From contig CAJUDZ010000027.1 of assembly GCA_910584965.1 (NCBI GenBank), positions 1 through 44,379 on the forward strand: 44,379 nt of DNA, read 5' to 3'. This stretch comes from an uncultured Lachnospiraceae bacterium (lineage in GTDB: Bacteria; Bacillota; Clostridia; Lachnospirales; Lachnospiraceae). Below the pieces are notes generated by a model. That model saw nothing but the letters and a program-made list of their open reading frames with translations, was not told the DNA's origin and did not search any database. Numbering within the stretch: position 1 is the first letter of the stretch; every line of letters begins with the position of its first letter. A program made the position numbers and the translations under genes. Positions 34,536-43,263 of the stretch are shown here, piece after piece.

Positions 34536-34564
34536 TTGACAAAATGCCCTGAATGGTGTTAAAT
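34536..34564 (+). promoter_or_regulatory. Predicted promoter of the sugar-binding protein gene
   Basis: TTGACA (34536-34541), a 17-base spacer and TTAAAT (34559-34564). A second TATAAT at 34623-34628 without a good -35 box also lies before the gene. Confidence 0.5.
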
Positions 34565-34581
34565 TTACTTTAGTGCGAAAG

Positions 34582-34615
34582 TTTACGAAAAAAAACCGCA
34601 ACAATGTTTCGTAAA
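34582..34615. promoter_or_regulatory. Inverted repeat TTTACGAAA/TTTCGTAAA, candidate operator
   Basis: TTTACGAAA (34582-34590) and its exact reverse complement TTTCGTAAA (34607-34615) are separated by 16 bases, in the divergent region between lacI and the sugar-binding-protein gene. It lies downstream of the TTGACA/TTAAAT promoter and next to the TATAAT box. Confidence 0.45.
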
Positions 34616-34697
34616 AATTTAGTATAATTGGTATAAGATGTGGCAACACATTTTATATAGAGCAATAAAAAGTAATAAAGAGAGAGAGGAAAAAGTT

Positions 34698-36105
34698 ATG
34701 AAGAAAAAAGTATTAGCAGCATTGCTCGCAACATCCGTGGTAGCTGCAAGTCTTGTCGGATGTGGAAACGCCGGAAACGAGGCGGGGGGGGGCTTCTTCA
34801 GCCGATAACTCCGCAGCAGCGACAGACAACACGGCGGCAGCAGATGACACAGCGGCAGCAGACGACACGGCAGCAGACGACACGGCAGCAGCAGACAATT
34901 CCGCAGCAACGGACAACGCAGCGGCAGACAATTCCGCAGCATCTTCCGATGATCCGGTTGCGAATCTGATCGCGGCAACAACGGATACGGTTAAACTGAC
35001 CGTATGGGCGTCCGAAGAAGATCAGACTCTGACAACACAACTCCTTGAAGATTTCAAAGCAGCATATCCTGATGTAACATTTGACATTACACTGGGTTCC
35101 GAATCCGAATCCACAGCAAAAGATACGATTCTGGCGGACGTGGAAGCGGCAGCAGATGTATTCGCATTTGCTGATGACCAGATCAACGAGCTGGTTCAGG
35201 CAGGCGCACTTCAGCCGGTAGCAGCGACTTATACTTATGATGTGGCAAGCGCAAACGTAGCGGGTTCCGTAGAAGCAGCTACCGTGAACGATACATTGTA
35301 TGCTTATCCGATGACGGCTGATAACGGTTATTTCATGTTCTATGATGCTTCCGTATTTTCCGATGAAGATGTAAAATCTCTGGATAAGATGGTGGAAGTA
35401 GCAGAAGCGGCCGGCAAGAAAATTGCAATGGATGTTTCCAACGGCTGGTATATCTACGCATTCTTCCAGGGCGCTGGTTATGAACTGACACTGAACGATG
35501 ACGGTTCCAATAACTGTACATGGAATGCGGACGGTGCGACAGATGTTGCACAGGCAATCATGGATCTGTACGGAACGAACGTTCTTGTTGATATGAGCGA
35601 TGAAGAGATGGCAACGGCAATCGCAGAAGGCACAATTGCAGCAGCGGTAAACGGAACATGGAGAGCGGAAACGGCTTCCGACGCATGGGGCGAGAATTAT
35701 TCCGCAACCAAACTGCCTACCTTCAATGTAGCGGGTAAAGAATGCCAGATGTCTTCTTACTCAGGCTACAAACTGATCGGCGTAAATCCTTATTCCGCAA
35801 ACATCGGCTGGTCCATGCTGCTTGCAGAGTTTTTAACAAACGAAGCAGCTCAGACAGCAAGATTTGAAGCAAGAGGCCTGGGCCCTGCAAACGTAGCGGC
35901 AGCATCTTCCGATGCAGTTCAGGCTGATCCTGCAATCGCAGCTCTGGCAGCACAGGCGGCTTATGCAACACCTCAGCGTGTAGGCGGCAACTTCTGGGCT
36001 CCGGCAGAGACACTCGGACAGATTCTGGCAGACGGCAGCGCCGGTTCAGATCTTCAGAGCGTACTGGATACCGCAGTAGAAGGTATCATGGCACCGATCG
36101 AATAA
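34698..36105 (+). CDS. Sugar ABC-transporter binding lipoprotein, frame broken by a G9 tract
   Basis: An extracellular sugar-binding protein (family 1, MalE-like). The ATG at 34698, after GAGAGAGAGG, begins a lipoprotein signal peptide ending in SLVGC (Cys22). A run of nine G at 34784-34792 follows. As read, that frame ends after 36 codons. The mature domain is open in another frame through ASSADNSAAATDN to the stop at 36105. Removing one G joins the two into a normal 468-residue protein. The low-complexity linker (ADNSAA/DDTAA repeats) precedes LTVWASEEDQTLTTQLLEDFKAAYPDV. Either a sequencing error, a phase-variable tract or a decaying gene. The two permease genes follow. Confidence 0.85.
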
Positions 36106-36133
36106 AATATGGATTCACTTGGATGACTTAGCG

Positions 36134-36171
36134 ATACCCCGCAGCCTTAGTCGGGATGCGGGGTATTTTTC
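36134..36171 (+). terminator. Hairpin between binding protein and permease genes
   Basis: ATACCCCGCA (36134-36143) pairs perfectly with TGCGGGGTAT (36157-36166), then TTTTT. It would let only part of transcription continue into the permeases, as is usual where the binding protein is needed in excess. Confidence 0.85.
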
Positions 36172-36224
36172 CAGGATTCTTTACTGGAAAAATCATACAA
36201 TAAAATTTCTGAGAGGGGTTTCCT

Positions 36225-37652
36225 ATGAAGAATAAAAAGAAATTTAGCGGAAATTATTTTAAGGAATTTGGGACGGCGATAGCAAAAGGCGATATCGGGG
36301 TGAAATTATCTCTGCTGGTTATGGGGGCAGGCTATATTGCGAGAAAGCAGATCATTAACGGCCTGATCATGATCGCATTGGAAGCGGTATTTATCGTAAC
36401 ATGTGTTTTTTATGCGGCTCCGAATCTGGCCAAATTTGGTACATTGGGAACTGTTCAGTTCGAACAGGTTTTTGACCCATTAACATTGACAAGTAAAGTA
36501 AACGATTATGATAACTCTTTTCTGATTTTGCTCAATTCCATTATATCGTTATGTATAATCGCAGCTTTTATTTTCGTATACATTGCTAATATTAAGGCTG
36601 TTTACCGTTTGCAGCAGCAGAAAGAAGCGGGAAAGCATATCAATACATTCCGGGAAGACATCCGGGCGTTATTCAATGAAAAGTTCCATATTACGCTGCT
36701 TTCACTTCCGTGTCTTGGCATTATCCTGATGAATATCATACCGATTCTGGTACTGGTTGCGGTAGCCTTTACCAACTATGACCAGCAGCATATGCCGCCA
36801 AGTGCGCTGTTTACATGGGTCGGCTGGAAGAACTTCAAACAGCTTTTTACCAATTCGACGACGCTGACATTCGGTTATTCCTTCGGAAAAATTCTGATCT
36901 GGACGCTGGAATGGGCGGTATTGTCCACGCTGACAACGTTTATCGGCGGTATTTTGATGGCGCAGTTCATCAACAGCAAGAAGACAAAACTCCCCAAACT
37001 GTGGAGAACATTGTTTATGGTAGCGATTGCGGTGCCGCAGTTCGTTACATTGCTGCTTGTTCGTAACTTTTTCGCGGACAGCGGTATCGTAAATACGATC
37101 TGCTCCAATATCGGGCTGACGGATTTCTTAAAGAGTATGGGGCTGGTGAGCTCAAACCTCACTTATATTCCGTTTTTGACGAATCCCACCTGGGCGAAAG
37201 TCATGATCGTTCTGATCAATATCTGGGTCGGCGTTCCTTACCAGATGCTGATTGCAACGGGTGTTTTGATGAACATTCCGGTAGATCAGCTGGAAAGCGC
37301 AAGAATCGACGGCGCGAACAGTTTCCAGATTTTCTGGAAGATCACGATGCCGTATGTGCTCTTTATCACGGGGCCAAGCCTGATTACGGATTTTGTAAGA
37401 AATATCAATAACTTCAACGTTATTTATCTGCTGACGCAGGATGTTTATGTTACATCCGATCAGCTGCTTGCGAACTCCAATGCCAAAGAAGTCGATCTGC
37501 TTGTCACCTGGCTGTTCAGACTGACGAACGAATACTATAACTATAAGATAGCATCTGTTATTGGTATTATCGTATTCATTATCTGTGCCGGATTTACGCT
37601 GGTTACGTTTACGCAGACAATTAAAGGCAGTAGAGAGGAGGACTTCCGCTAA
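36225..37652 (+). CDS. Sugar ABC-transporter permease (MalF-like)
   Basis: A 475-residue membrane permease. The N-terminal ~170 residues contain extra helices and a basic loop, as in MalF-type proteins. The permease domain carries many helices, and the EAA loop appears as DQLESARIDGANSFQIFWKITMPYVLF. GAGAGGGG lies before the ATG. It forms a heterodimer with the next gene, its stop overlapping the next start by one base (TAATG). No ATPase subunit is encoded nearby, so a shared MsmX/MsmK-type ATPase elsewhere probably powers it. Maltodextrin is the likeliest substrate class by similarity; galacto-oligosaccharide is an alternative given the neighbours. Confidence 0.92.
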   Translation: MKNKKKFSGNYFKEFGTAIAKGDIGVKLSLLVMGAGYIARKQIINGLIMIALEAVFIVTCVFYAAPNLAKFGTLGTVQFEQVFDPLTLTSKVNDYDNSFLILLNSIISLCIIAAFIFVYIANIKAVYRLQQQKEAGKHINTFREDIRALFNEKFHITLLSLPCLGIILMNIIPILVLVAVAFTNYDQQHMPPSALFTWVGWKNFKQLFTNSTTLTFGYSFGKILIWTLEWAVLSTLTTFIGGILMAQFINSKKTKLPKLWRTLFMVAIAVPQFVTLLLVRNFFADSGIVNTICSNIGLTDFLKSMGLVSSNLTYIPFLTNPTWAKVMIVLINIWVGVPYQMLIATGVLMNIPVDQLESARIDGANSFQIFWKITMPYVLFITGPSLITDFVRNINNFNVIYLLTQDVYVTSDQLLANSNAKEVDLLVTWLFRLTNEYYNYKIASVIGIIVFIICAGFTLVTFTQTIKGSREEDFR

Positions 37653-38494
37653 TGAAAAAGACAGTAGGATTTGTAGTAAGACATTTGGTGCTGACACTCC
37701 TTGTAGTGATCTGGCTTGTGCCGATTCTCTGGCTGGTGGTTACGTCTTTCAGCGCGTATAAGGGAATCAATACGGCGCACTTTTTCCCGGAAAAATGGTC
37801 TCTGGATAATTACAAAGTGCTGTTTTTACAGCCGGACTCCGTTGTACAGTATGGCGCATGGTTTAAAAATACATTGCTGATCGCGATTTTTACCTGTATC
37901 GTATCTACTTCTTTCGTACTGATGGTCAGCTATACAATGAGCTGCTTGCGTTTTAAAGGAAGAAAAGGGCTGATGAGTTTCGGTATCGTCCTGAATATGT
38001 TTCCGGGCGTACTGTCCATGATCGCCGTATATTTTGTTATGAAATCTCTGGGTCTGACAAACAGTCACCTGGGCATGATTATCGTATATTCCGCGGGTTC
38101 CGGTCTCGGTTATCTGATTACGAAAGGCTTTATGGATACGATTTCCACATCGCTGCGCGAGGCGGCATGGCTGGAAGGCGCTTCGGAAGCGACGATCTTT
38201 TTTAGGATCATTATTCCGTTGTCGCAGCCGATCATCGTTTATACGATTATCAATTCCTTCCTCGTTCCGTGGGGCGATTTCGTACTGGCGAAACTGATGT
38301 TAAATTCGGGTATCGCGACGGACTGGACGATTGCGATCGGCCTGTTCAATATGCTTGGTAAGTCCCTGATTAACAAATACTTCTCGATCTTCTGTGCGGG
38401 CGGTGTTATCGTATCCATTCCTATTTCGGCATTGTTCGTGCTGATGCAGAAGTTCTATGTGGAAGGTGTTACGGGGGGTTCGGTAAAAGGCTAA
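37652..38494 (+). CDS. Sugar ABC-transporter permease (MalG-like)
   Basis: A 280-residue permease with about six helices, partner of the upstream MalF-like protein. Start at 37652 overlaps the upstream stop by one base. The EAA motif is SLREAAWLEGASEATIFFRIIIPLSQPI, a close match to the MalG consensus. The usual GWVWLVPILW-like first helix (VVIWLVPILWLVVTSF) and TDWTIAIGLFNML loop are present. A hairpin structure begins immediately after its stop, followed by about 350 non-coding bases before the GH13 gene. Confidence 0.93.
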   Translation: MKKTVGFVVRHLVLTLLVVIWLVPILWLVVTSFSAYKGINTAHFFPEKWSLDNYKVLFLQPDSVVQYGAWFKNTLLIAIFTCIVSTSFVLMVSYTMSCLRFKGRKGLMSFGIVLNMFPGVLSMIAVYFVMKSLGLTNSHLGMIIVYSAGSGLGYLITKGFMDTISTSLREAAWLEGASEATIFFRIIIPLSQPIIVYTIINSFLVPWGDFVLAKLMLNSGIATDWTIAIGLFNMLGKSLINKYFSIFCAGGVIVSIPISALFVLMQKFYVEGVTGGSVKG

Positions 38495-38635
38495 GCCGAG
38501 AAGAAGTTCTAAAGCTCACGCCTTTATTCTGAGAATTACTTCTCAGAATTGGGCGTTTCGCTAAGAACTTCTACGATTTGCAAAGCAAATCTTTCTCGGC
38601 TGACAGAATTACCCTTTGGGTAATTCTATCTGGGT
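38495..38635 (+). other. Paired gene-end hairpins, copy c (nested)
   Basis: GCCGAGAA (38495-38502) begins at the first base after the permease stop and pairs with TTCTCGGC (38593-38600). Inside are nested stems (AGAAGTTCT/AGAACTTCT; TTCTGAGAA/TTCTCAGAA) and a side hairpin GATTTGC/GCAAATC like that of copy a. Directly after is TGACAGAATTACCC/GGGTAATTCT (38601-38627), the second hairpin. Confidence 0.7.
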
Positions 38636-38712
38636 TGAGAGAAGAATGCAGAATCAATCTGTCTGGGTTGAGAGAAGGATGGAGAGTCGATTTCTGTCTG
38701 AGTTGAGAGCCG
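38630..38712 (+). repeat. Degenerate tandem repeat, about 34 nt, 2.4 copies
   Basis: CTGGGTTGAGAGAAG is at 38630 and again at 38663, and a shortened CTGAGTTGAGAG at 38698, giving units of 33 and 35 bases. It lies between the nested hairpin and the GH13 gene. No ORF covers it. Its role is unknown. Confidence 0.6.
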
Positions 38713-38869
38713 CCGGGAGAGCGGTTATGGTATTGTATTAAATAAGGAAAGAAGAGGTGCAGGCATCCCGGAGGAGTATTGGAAAAGGGGGCCTGCATTT
38801 TCAGTATGGTGACGGTATACGGCCGCGTGGGCGGGGTGCGGAGATGCAATGAGGAGGAATGGAGGAGAC

Positions 38870-40636
38870 ATGAAAAAGCGGGAGATGAAAATCGAAAGAA
38901 AAAGCACAGATACGGGAAAAGGGCTGCAAAAAGGCGCTCGGAGAATGCTGGCGGCGTTTCTGGCGGTTTGTATGGCCGTTTCGCTGACGGGCTGCGGCAT
39001 GGGCGGCGGAAACAAAGAGAACGGCAGGAACGAAGGAAACGATATGGCTGGCGGGACGGAAGAAAGCGGGCAGCCGGCGGCGGAGCGTGGGGATATTACC
39101 GATTCGATTCCGTTACAGGTGATCGATGACAATTACCGCACATATTATGAAGTTTTCGTTTATTCGTATTATGACGGCGACGGGGACGGAATCGGAGATC
39201 TGCAGGGGCTGATCTCGCGGCTCGATTATATCAACGACGGGGACGATACGACGGATACGGATCTCGGCTGTAACGGTATCTGGCTGATGCCGGTAAATCC
39301 GTCGCCCACATATCATAAATATGATGTGACGGATTATTACGAAATCGACGCCGCTTATGGCACGATGGAGGATTTCAAAGAGCTGCTTGCGGAATGTGAC
39401 AGGCGGGGCATAAAGGTCATTATGGATTTGGTTCTGAACCACTCATCCTCTCAGAATCCGTGGTTTACGGATGCCTGCGATTACCTGAAATCGCTGGGGG
39501 ATGGAGAACCAGACCCGAAGGCGTGCCCGACATTTGATTATTATCATTTTTCCAAAGAACAGGGTGCGGGATGCTATGCGGTGGAAGGAACGGAGTGGTA
39601 TTATGAGGCGCAGTTCTGGAGCGAAATGCCGGATTTGAATCTGGACAGTGAGGCGCTGCGGGCAGAAATTGAGAAAATAGCCGGGTTCTGGCTGGATATG
39701 GGCGTGGGAGGTTTTCGTCTGGACGCGGTCAAGGAATTTTATACGGGAAATCCGCAGAAGAATATCGAGTTTTTAAATTGGTTTACCGATGTGGTCAAAG
39801 CGCGGGACGCGGATGCCTATCTGGTCGGGGAAGCATGGCTGGAAGTCAGCGATTACGCGAAATATTATGAGAGCGGCATCGACAGCCTTTTTAACTTTGC
39901 TTTCGCGGACAAAGACGGCATCATTTCCAAAACCGTCAACGGTTCTCCGATATCGAGATACGGAGCGGAGAGCGCGGCATTACAGGAGACTTTCGGTCAG
40001 TACAATGAAAAGTATATCGATGCGCCTTTTTATACCAATCACGATATGGGAAGAAGCGCGGGATATTATGCCGGTGAAAATTCAGAGAAGCAGACGAAGT
40101 TTGCAGGTGCGATGAACCTGTTCATGAGCGGCTCGGCCTTCCTGTATTATGGAGAAGAACTTGGCATGAAGGGTTCCGGAAAGGATGAGAACAAGCGCGC
40201 TCCCATGTACTGGAGCAAGAATCCGGACACAGAGGGCATGTGTGACGGACCGGCGGATATGGACGATGTGAAGATGAAGTTTGACAGCCTGGAAGAGCAG
40301 GAACAGGAAGCTGATTCCATATATCATTATTATAAGAAGGTAATAAAGATCAGGAATCAGAATCCTGAAATTGCGAGGGGCGATGTGGAATTTCTGGAAT
40401 CGTTTTCGGGAGACAGTTTCTGCGTCCTGCGAAAAACATGGGAAGGATCCGAAGTCATGCTGGTCTTCCATACCGGAGAAGAATCGGAAACGATTGATCT
40501 GGGAGGAATCACCGTAAACGGCAAAGAGATTTCGGAAGAGAACATTCGCGGCACGCTGGAGACCGGCGGGGAAAAAGTCTCGGTGACCGGCACGGCTGTT
40601 ACAATGCCGGAATATTCGGTGCTTGTTCTAAAGTGA
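38870..40636 (+). CDS. Surface GH13 alpha-amylase-type lipoprotein
   Basis: A 588-residue alpha-glucan hydrolase anchored as a lipoprotein (lipobox LTGC, Cys42, after a long basic N-terminus). The four GH13 regions are intact: DLVLNHSS, GFRLDAVKE with nucleophile Asp285, GEAW with acid/base Glu321 and NHD with Asp392. VFVYSYYDGDGDGIGDLQGL at the start resembles oligosaccharide-acting amylases of the neopullulanase/alpha-glucosidase type. The ATG at 38870 has GGAGGAGA just upstream; the open frame starts seven codons earlier. It supplies oligosaccharides beside the ABC importer, suggesting a maltodextrin module. Confidence 0.93.
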   Translation: MKKREMKIERKSTDTGKGLQKGARRMLAAFLAVCMAVSLTGCGMGGGNKENGRNEGNDMAGGTEESGQPAAERGDITDSIPLQVIDDNYRTYYEVFVYSYYDGDGDGIGDLQGLISRLDYINDGDDTTDTDLGCNGIWLMPVNPSPTYHKYDVTDYYEIDAAYGTMEDFKELLAECDRRGIKVIMDLVLNHSSSQNPWFTDACDYLKSLGDGEPDPKACPTFDYYHFSKEQGAGCYAVEGTEWYYEAQFWSEMPDLNLDSEALRAEIEKIAGFWLDMGVGGFRLDAVKEFYTGNPQKNIEFLNWFTDVVKARDADAYLVGEAWLEVSDYAKYYESGIDSLFNFAFADKDGIISKTVNGSPISRYGAESAALQETFGQYNEKYIDAPFYTNHDMGRSAGYYAGENSEKQTKFAGAMNLFMSGSAFLYYGEELGMKGSGKDENKRAPMYWSKNPDTEGMCDGPADMDDVKMKFDSLEEQEQEADSIYHYYKKVIKIRNQNPEIARGDVEFLESFSGDSFCVLRKTWEGSEVMLVFHTGEESETIDLGGITVNGKEISEENIRGTLETGGEKVSVTGTAVTMPEYSVLVLK

Positions 40637-41122
40637 TTTTATAGTGGTTATATCGTAATATGATTGTTGCACTAAATGTAACTATATTTGTTTGAATATC
40701 AAAATATATGACGCGAAGAAAATGTCGAAAAATGCGAAGAATTGGTGTAAAAAGAATGAATGTGACGTATAGTGCAACAATATGCAGAAAAAAAGAGAGA
40801 AACAACAGAAACCCCCGAATTGCTTCGGGGGCTCTGTTGTGTAAAAGGGGAATTCTTCCGGAATTGCTATTACCGACTTAACTTCCGTGATTAAGTCTAT
40901 AAACACTATATAATTTAATTGGTGTTTCGTCTATGAATATATTCTGACGAAATGAAACTATATTAGCGAGAATGTCAAATTATGGAGAAAAGCGCGAAAA
41001 GAAATTTTGAGGAAAATCGTTTTACAAAGCCGTAAAGAAAAAGGGGAGCGAAGCAGGAAAAACGCCGGTCCAAAACGAAGCCGCGGTAAGGGTACGGAAG
41101 GCCGGCAGGCAGAAAAATAGGA
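40637..41122. other. Non-coding gap after the GH13 gene
   Basis: About 490 bases, AT-rich, without a supportable gene. It contains the GC-rich hairpin at 40802-40840 and a short inverted repeat TTTCGTC/GACGAAA (40925-40931/40946-40952). Nothing else was recognised. Confidence 0.5.
40802..40840 (+). terminator. GC-rich hairpin after the GH13 gene
   Basis: CCCCCGAA pairs with TTCGGGGG around TTGC, extended by ACAACAGA/CTGTTGT. It has no clear T tract, so it is termination-like rather than a perfect intrinsic terminator. Confidence 0.6.
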
Positions 41123-41151
41123 TTGAAATCTGTATGGGTTTGGTGTAAAGT
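41123..41151 (+). promoter_or_regulatory. Predicted promoter of the OFA-type transporter
   Basis: TTGAAA (41123-41128), a 17-base spacer and TAAAGT (41146-41151), about 43 bases before the start. Confidence 0.5.
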
Positions 41152-41193
41152 AATAGTTAGCAAAAATACAAAAGTGCAAAGGAAGAGAGAGAT

Positions 41194-42519
41194 ATGGGAG
41201 AGAGTGTGAAAAATCAGGGAGGCTGGCGTACAAATAAATGGGTGCGCGCGGCAATTCCCGCATTGCTGCTTCATTGCAGCATCGGTACTGTTTACTGCTG
41301 GTCAATTTTCAGCCAGGAAATTGCGGATTATATCGGATTTTCCAAAGGCGCGACGGAATGGGCATTCAGCTTTGCGATCTTTTTCCTCGGAATGTCGGCT
41401 GCATTTCTCGGAAACGTTGTTGAGAAGGACATCCACAAGTCGTCTTTGATCGCTTCGATCTGCTTCGCGGCCGGCATGGCTGGCACAGGATTTTTTATCT
41501 ATTATGGCGGCGCCCATAAGGGAAGTGTGCTGGCGCTGATCGGAATCTACATATGCTATGGTTTTATCATGGGTGTGGGTCTTGGAACCGGATATCTGTC
41601 GCCGGTTAAGACGCTGATGCTGTGGTTTAAGGACAGAAAGGGCCTGGCAACGGGTCTGGCAGTTGCCGGATTCGGTGCGGCGAAAGCGATTGCGAGCCCG
41701 ATCATGCAGGCAATGCTTGGCGGACTCGGCGAAGGCGGTATTTATAAGATGTTCCTGATTCTGGCAGTTGTATACTTTGTGATGATGTTTGTGGGACATC
41801 TGCTTTTAAAGAAACCGGATGACTGGCATGAACCTAAGAGCAAGGGAGAAAGCCAGAGCATCATGTCTGTTTTAAAGACCAAACCGCTTTCCAATTATAT
41901 CGGTATCTGGCTGATGTTCTATATCAACATCACCTGCGGTCTTGCATTGATTTCACAGGAAAAAATGATTGTAAAATGTATCGGTCTTGCGGCTTATGCA
42001 GGCGTTATTTCCACCGTATCCGCAATTTTCAATGCGGGCGGCCGTCTTGGATTCTCCGCATGGGCGGATACGATGAAGGACAGAAATACCATATATAAAC
42101 TCATTTTTATTCTTTCGATCGTATTTACCGGCGTTGTTATGGCGACAAGCGGTATTAAGAACGGGGAGGGCAACGCGCTGCTGATCGTTCTCGTACTCGG
42201 CCTGATTTTCGTTGTCAATGCGGGATACGGCGGCGGATTCTCCAACGTACCGACGCTTTTGTCCGATCATTACGGCATGGGAAATATCAGTGCGATACAC
42301 GGCATTACCCTTTCCGCCTGGGCGTTTGCGGGACTGAGCGGTAATCAGATGGCAACCTGGATTGTAAATCATTTCGGAGAGCCGGTAGAGCATGCGCTTG
42401 CGGACGGCAGCGTTATTACGGTCAATCCGACAGGATATCAATGTGTGCTCTATGCGACGATCGTGCTTTATGTGATTGCGCTGGTGCTGAGCTTTGTGCT
42501 GGTGAAACCTAAGGAATGA
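41194..42519 (+). CDS. OFA-family MFS transporter
   Basis: A 441-residue major facilitator of the oxalate/formate-antiporter (OFA) group. It has about 12 helices with the family opening GGWRTNKWVRAAIPALLLHCSIGTVYCWSIF. GVGLGTGYLSPVKTLMLWFKDRKGLATGLAVAGFGAAKAI is a hallmark loop-helix block, and GYGGGFSNVPTLLSDHYGMGNISAIHGITLSAWAFAGLSG its C-half counterpart. The substrate cannot be read from sequence; small carboxylates such as oxalate, formate or others are possible. GGAAGAGAGAG precedes the ATG. It stands alone with its own promoter, and hairpins begin directly at its stop. Confidence 0.93.
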   Translation: MGESVKNQGGWRTNKWVRAAIPALLLHCSIGTVYCWSIFSQEIADYIGFSKGATEWAFSFAIFFLGMSAAFLGNVVEKDIHKSSLIASICFAAGMAGTGFFIYYGGAHKGSVLALIGIYICYGFIMGVGLGTGYLSPVKTLMLWFKDRKGLATGLAVAGFGAAKAIASPIMQAMLGGLGEGGIYKMFLILAVVYFVMMFVGHLLLKKPDDWHEPKSKGESQSIMSVLKTKPLSNYIGIWLMFYINITCGLALISQEKMIVKCIGLAAYAGVISTVSAIFNAGGRLGFSAWADTMKDRNTIYKLIFILSIVFTGVVMATSGIKNGEGNALLIVLVLGLIFVVNAGYGGGFSNVPTLLSDHYGMGNISAIHGITLSAWAFAGLSGNQMATWIVNHFGEPVEHALADGSVITVNPTGYQCVLYATIVLYVIALVLSFVLVKPKE

Positions 42520-42603
42520 AGATTCTCTAAGGCGTCAGAAGGACGCCGCCCAAGAGAATCTAAACATTCCTGAAAGAATGCCCGCGGGGCATTCTTCCGG
42601 TGA
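42520..42603 (+). other. Paired gene-end hairpins, copy b
   Basis: AGATTCTCT (42520-42528) starts at the first base after the transporter stop and pairs with AGAGAATCT (42553-42561), with GGCGTC/GACGCC inside. After nine bases comes TGAAAGAATGCCC/GGGCATTCTTCCGG (42571-42600), a near copy of the second hairpin at 32151. Confidence 0.75.
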
Positions 42604-42644
42604 GATGAAAAGTTAAAGAATCCAAACATAAGCATAAAATAGAA

Positions 42645-42678
42645 AACGGCGCAGCCGGTGGGCTGTGTTGTTTTTTTA
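42645..42678 (+). terminator. Terminator after the OFA-type transporter
   Basis: AACGGCGCAGCC (42645-42656) pairs with GGCTGTGTTGTT (42661-42672, with G-U pairs) around GGTG and is followed by a long T run. Confidence 0.8.
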
Positions 42679-42681
42679 TTT

Positions 42682-42804
42682 TATAGGAAATTGCTGTAAT
42701 TGTGGAGTCCAGCGTATTTATGAACAAAATGCCACAGCAAAAACCAATTCAGGGGAGAATGCGAAGCATTCTCAGAATCGTCGCCGCCGGGCGACGATTT
42801 TTTT
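42682..42804 (+). repeat. Structured intergenic repeat, copy 2
   Basis: Shares AGGAAATTGC, CAGCAAAAACCA-TTCAGGGGAGAATGCGAAGCATTCT and AATCG-CGCCG...CGATTTTTT with the copy at 19491. In the last stem GCC/GGC in copy 1 is GTC/GAC here, a C-G to T-A change that keeps pairing. As in copy 1, it follows a terminator. Confidence 0.7.
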
Positions 42805-42927
42805 AATGTCAGAAGGGGGGCTTATATATGAGACGATATGTTATGTCTGCATAGCACTGGCTATTGCAATAAAAATAGTTGTTATAGCCAATGCAATTCC
42901 TGAAAATAAAAGTTTAGGGAGGCAGAC

Positions 42928-43263
42928 ATGGGCTATATAAAAGCAGAAGGAATTCTGCCGATAGAGATAAAAGAGCTGATACAGCAGTATGTTGACGGAA
43001 AAAGTATCTATATCCCGAGCAAGTCGTCGCACAGACAGGCATGGGGAACAGGCACACGAATGAAACAGGAACTTTTGAGGCGTGACAGACAGATTTACGA
43101 GGATTATCTTGCAGGAAGCAGGACGGAGGAACTGGCCGGTAAATGCAGTATTTTAGCGGAAATGGGCATCTGCAAAAATACAACATATGCGGCTGGCTCA
43201 TTTGTGGTGAATGGAAACTTTCGGATACAACGGAAAATCAGATTGGGAAGTATGGAAGAATGA
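42928..43263 (+). pseudogene. CD3324-like (Mor-type) protein, frameshifted
   Basis: The first ~73 residues (MGYIKAEGILPIEIKELIQQYVDGKSIYIPSKSSHRQAWGTGTRMKQELLRRDRQIYEDYLAG...) match the CD3324/Mor-type small DNA-binding-like proteins of Clostridia. After ELAGK the frame turns to CSILAEMGICKN, unlike the family. A different frame (YFSGNGHLQKY) restores a family-like end, so a 5-base indel near 43145 is likely. GGGAGG precedes the ATG. It lies in AT-rich DNA at the edge of a decayed mobile segment. Confidence 0.6.

Noticed and set aside
34760..35040. Cysteine- or glutamine-rich open frames over the binding-protein linker
   Set aside because: They are out-of-frame readings of GCA/GAC-type linker repeats.
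42839..42904. A 21-codon cysteine-rich peptide (MLCLHSTGYCNKNSCYSQCNS)
   Set aside because: Too short, poorly placed ribosome site, and probably chance in the AT-rich leader of the CD3324-like gene.
42665..42940. A 91-residue open frame crossing the repeat at 42682-42804
   Set aside because: It reads through a terminator and a structured repeat and has no ribosome site; a short hydrophobic end is not enough.
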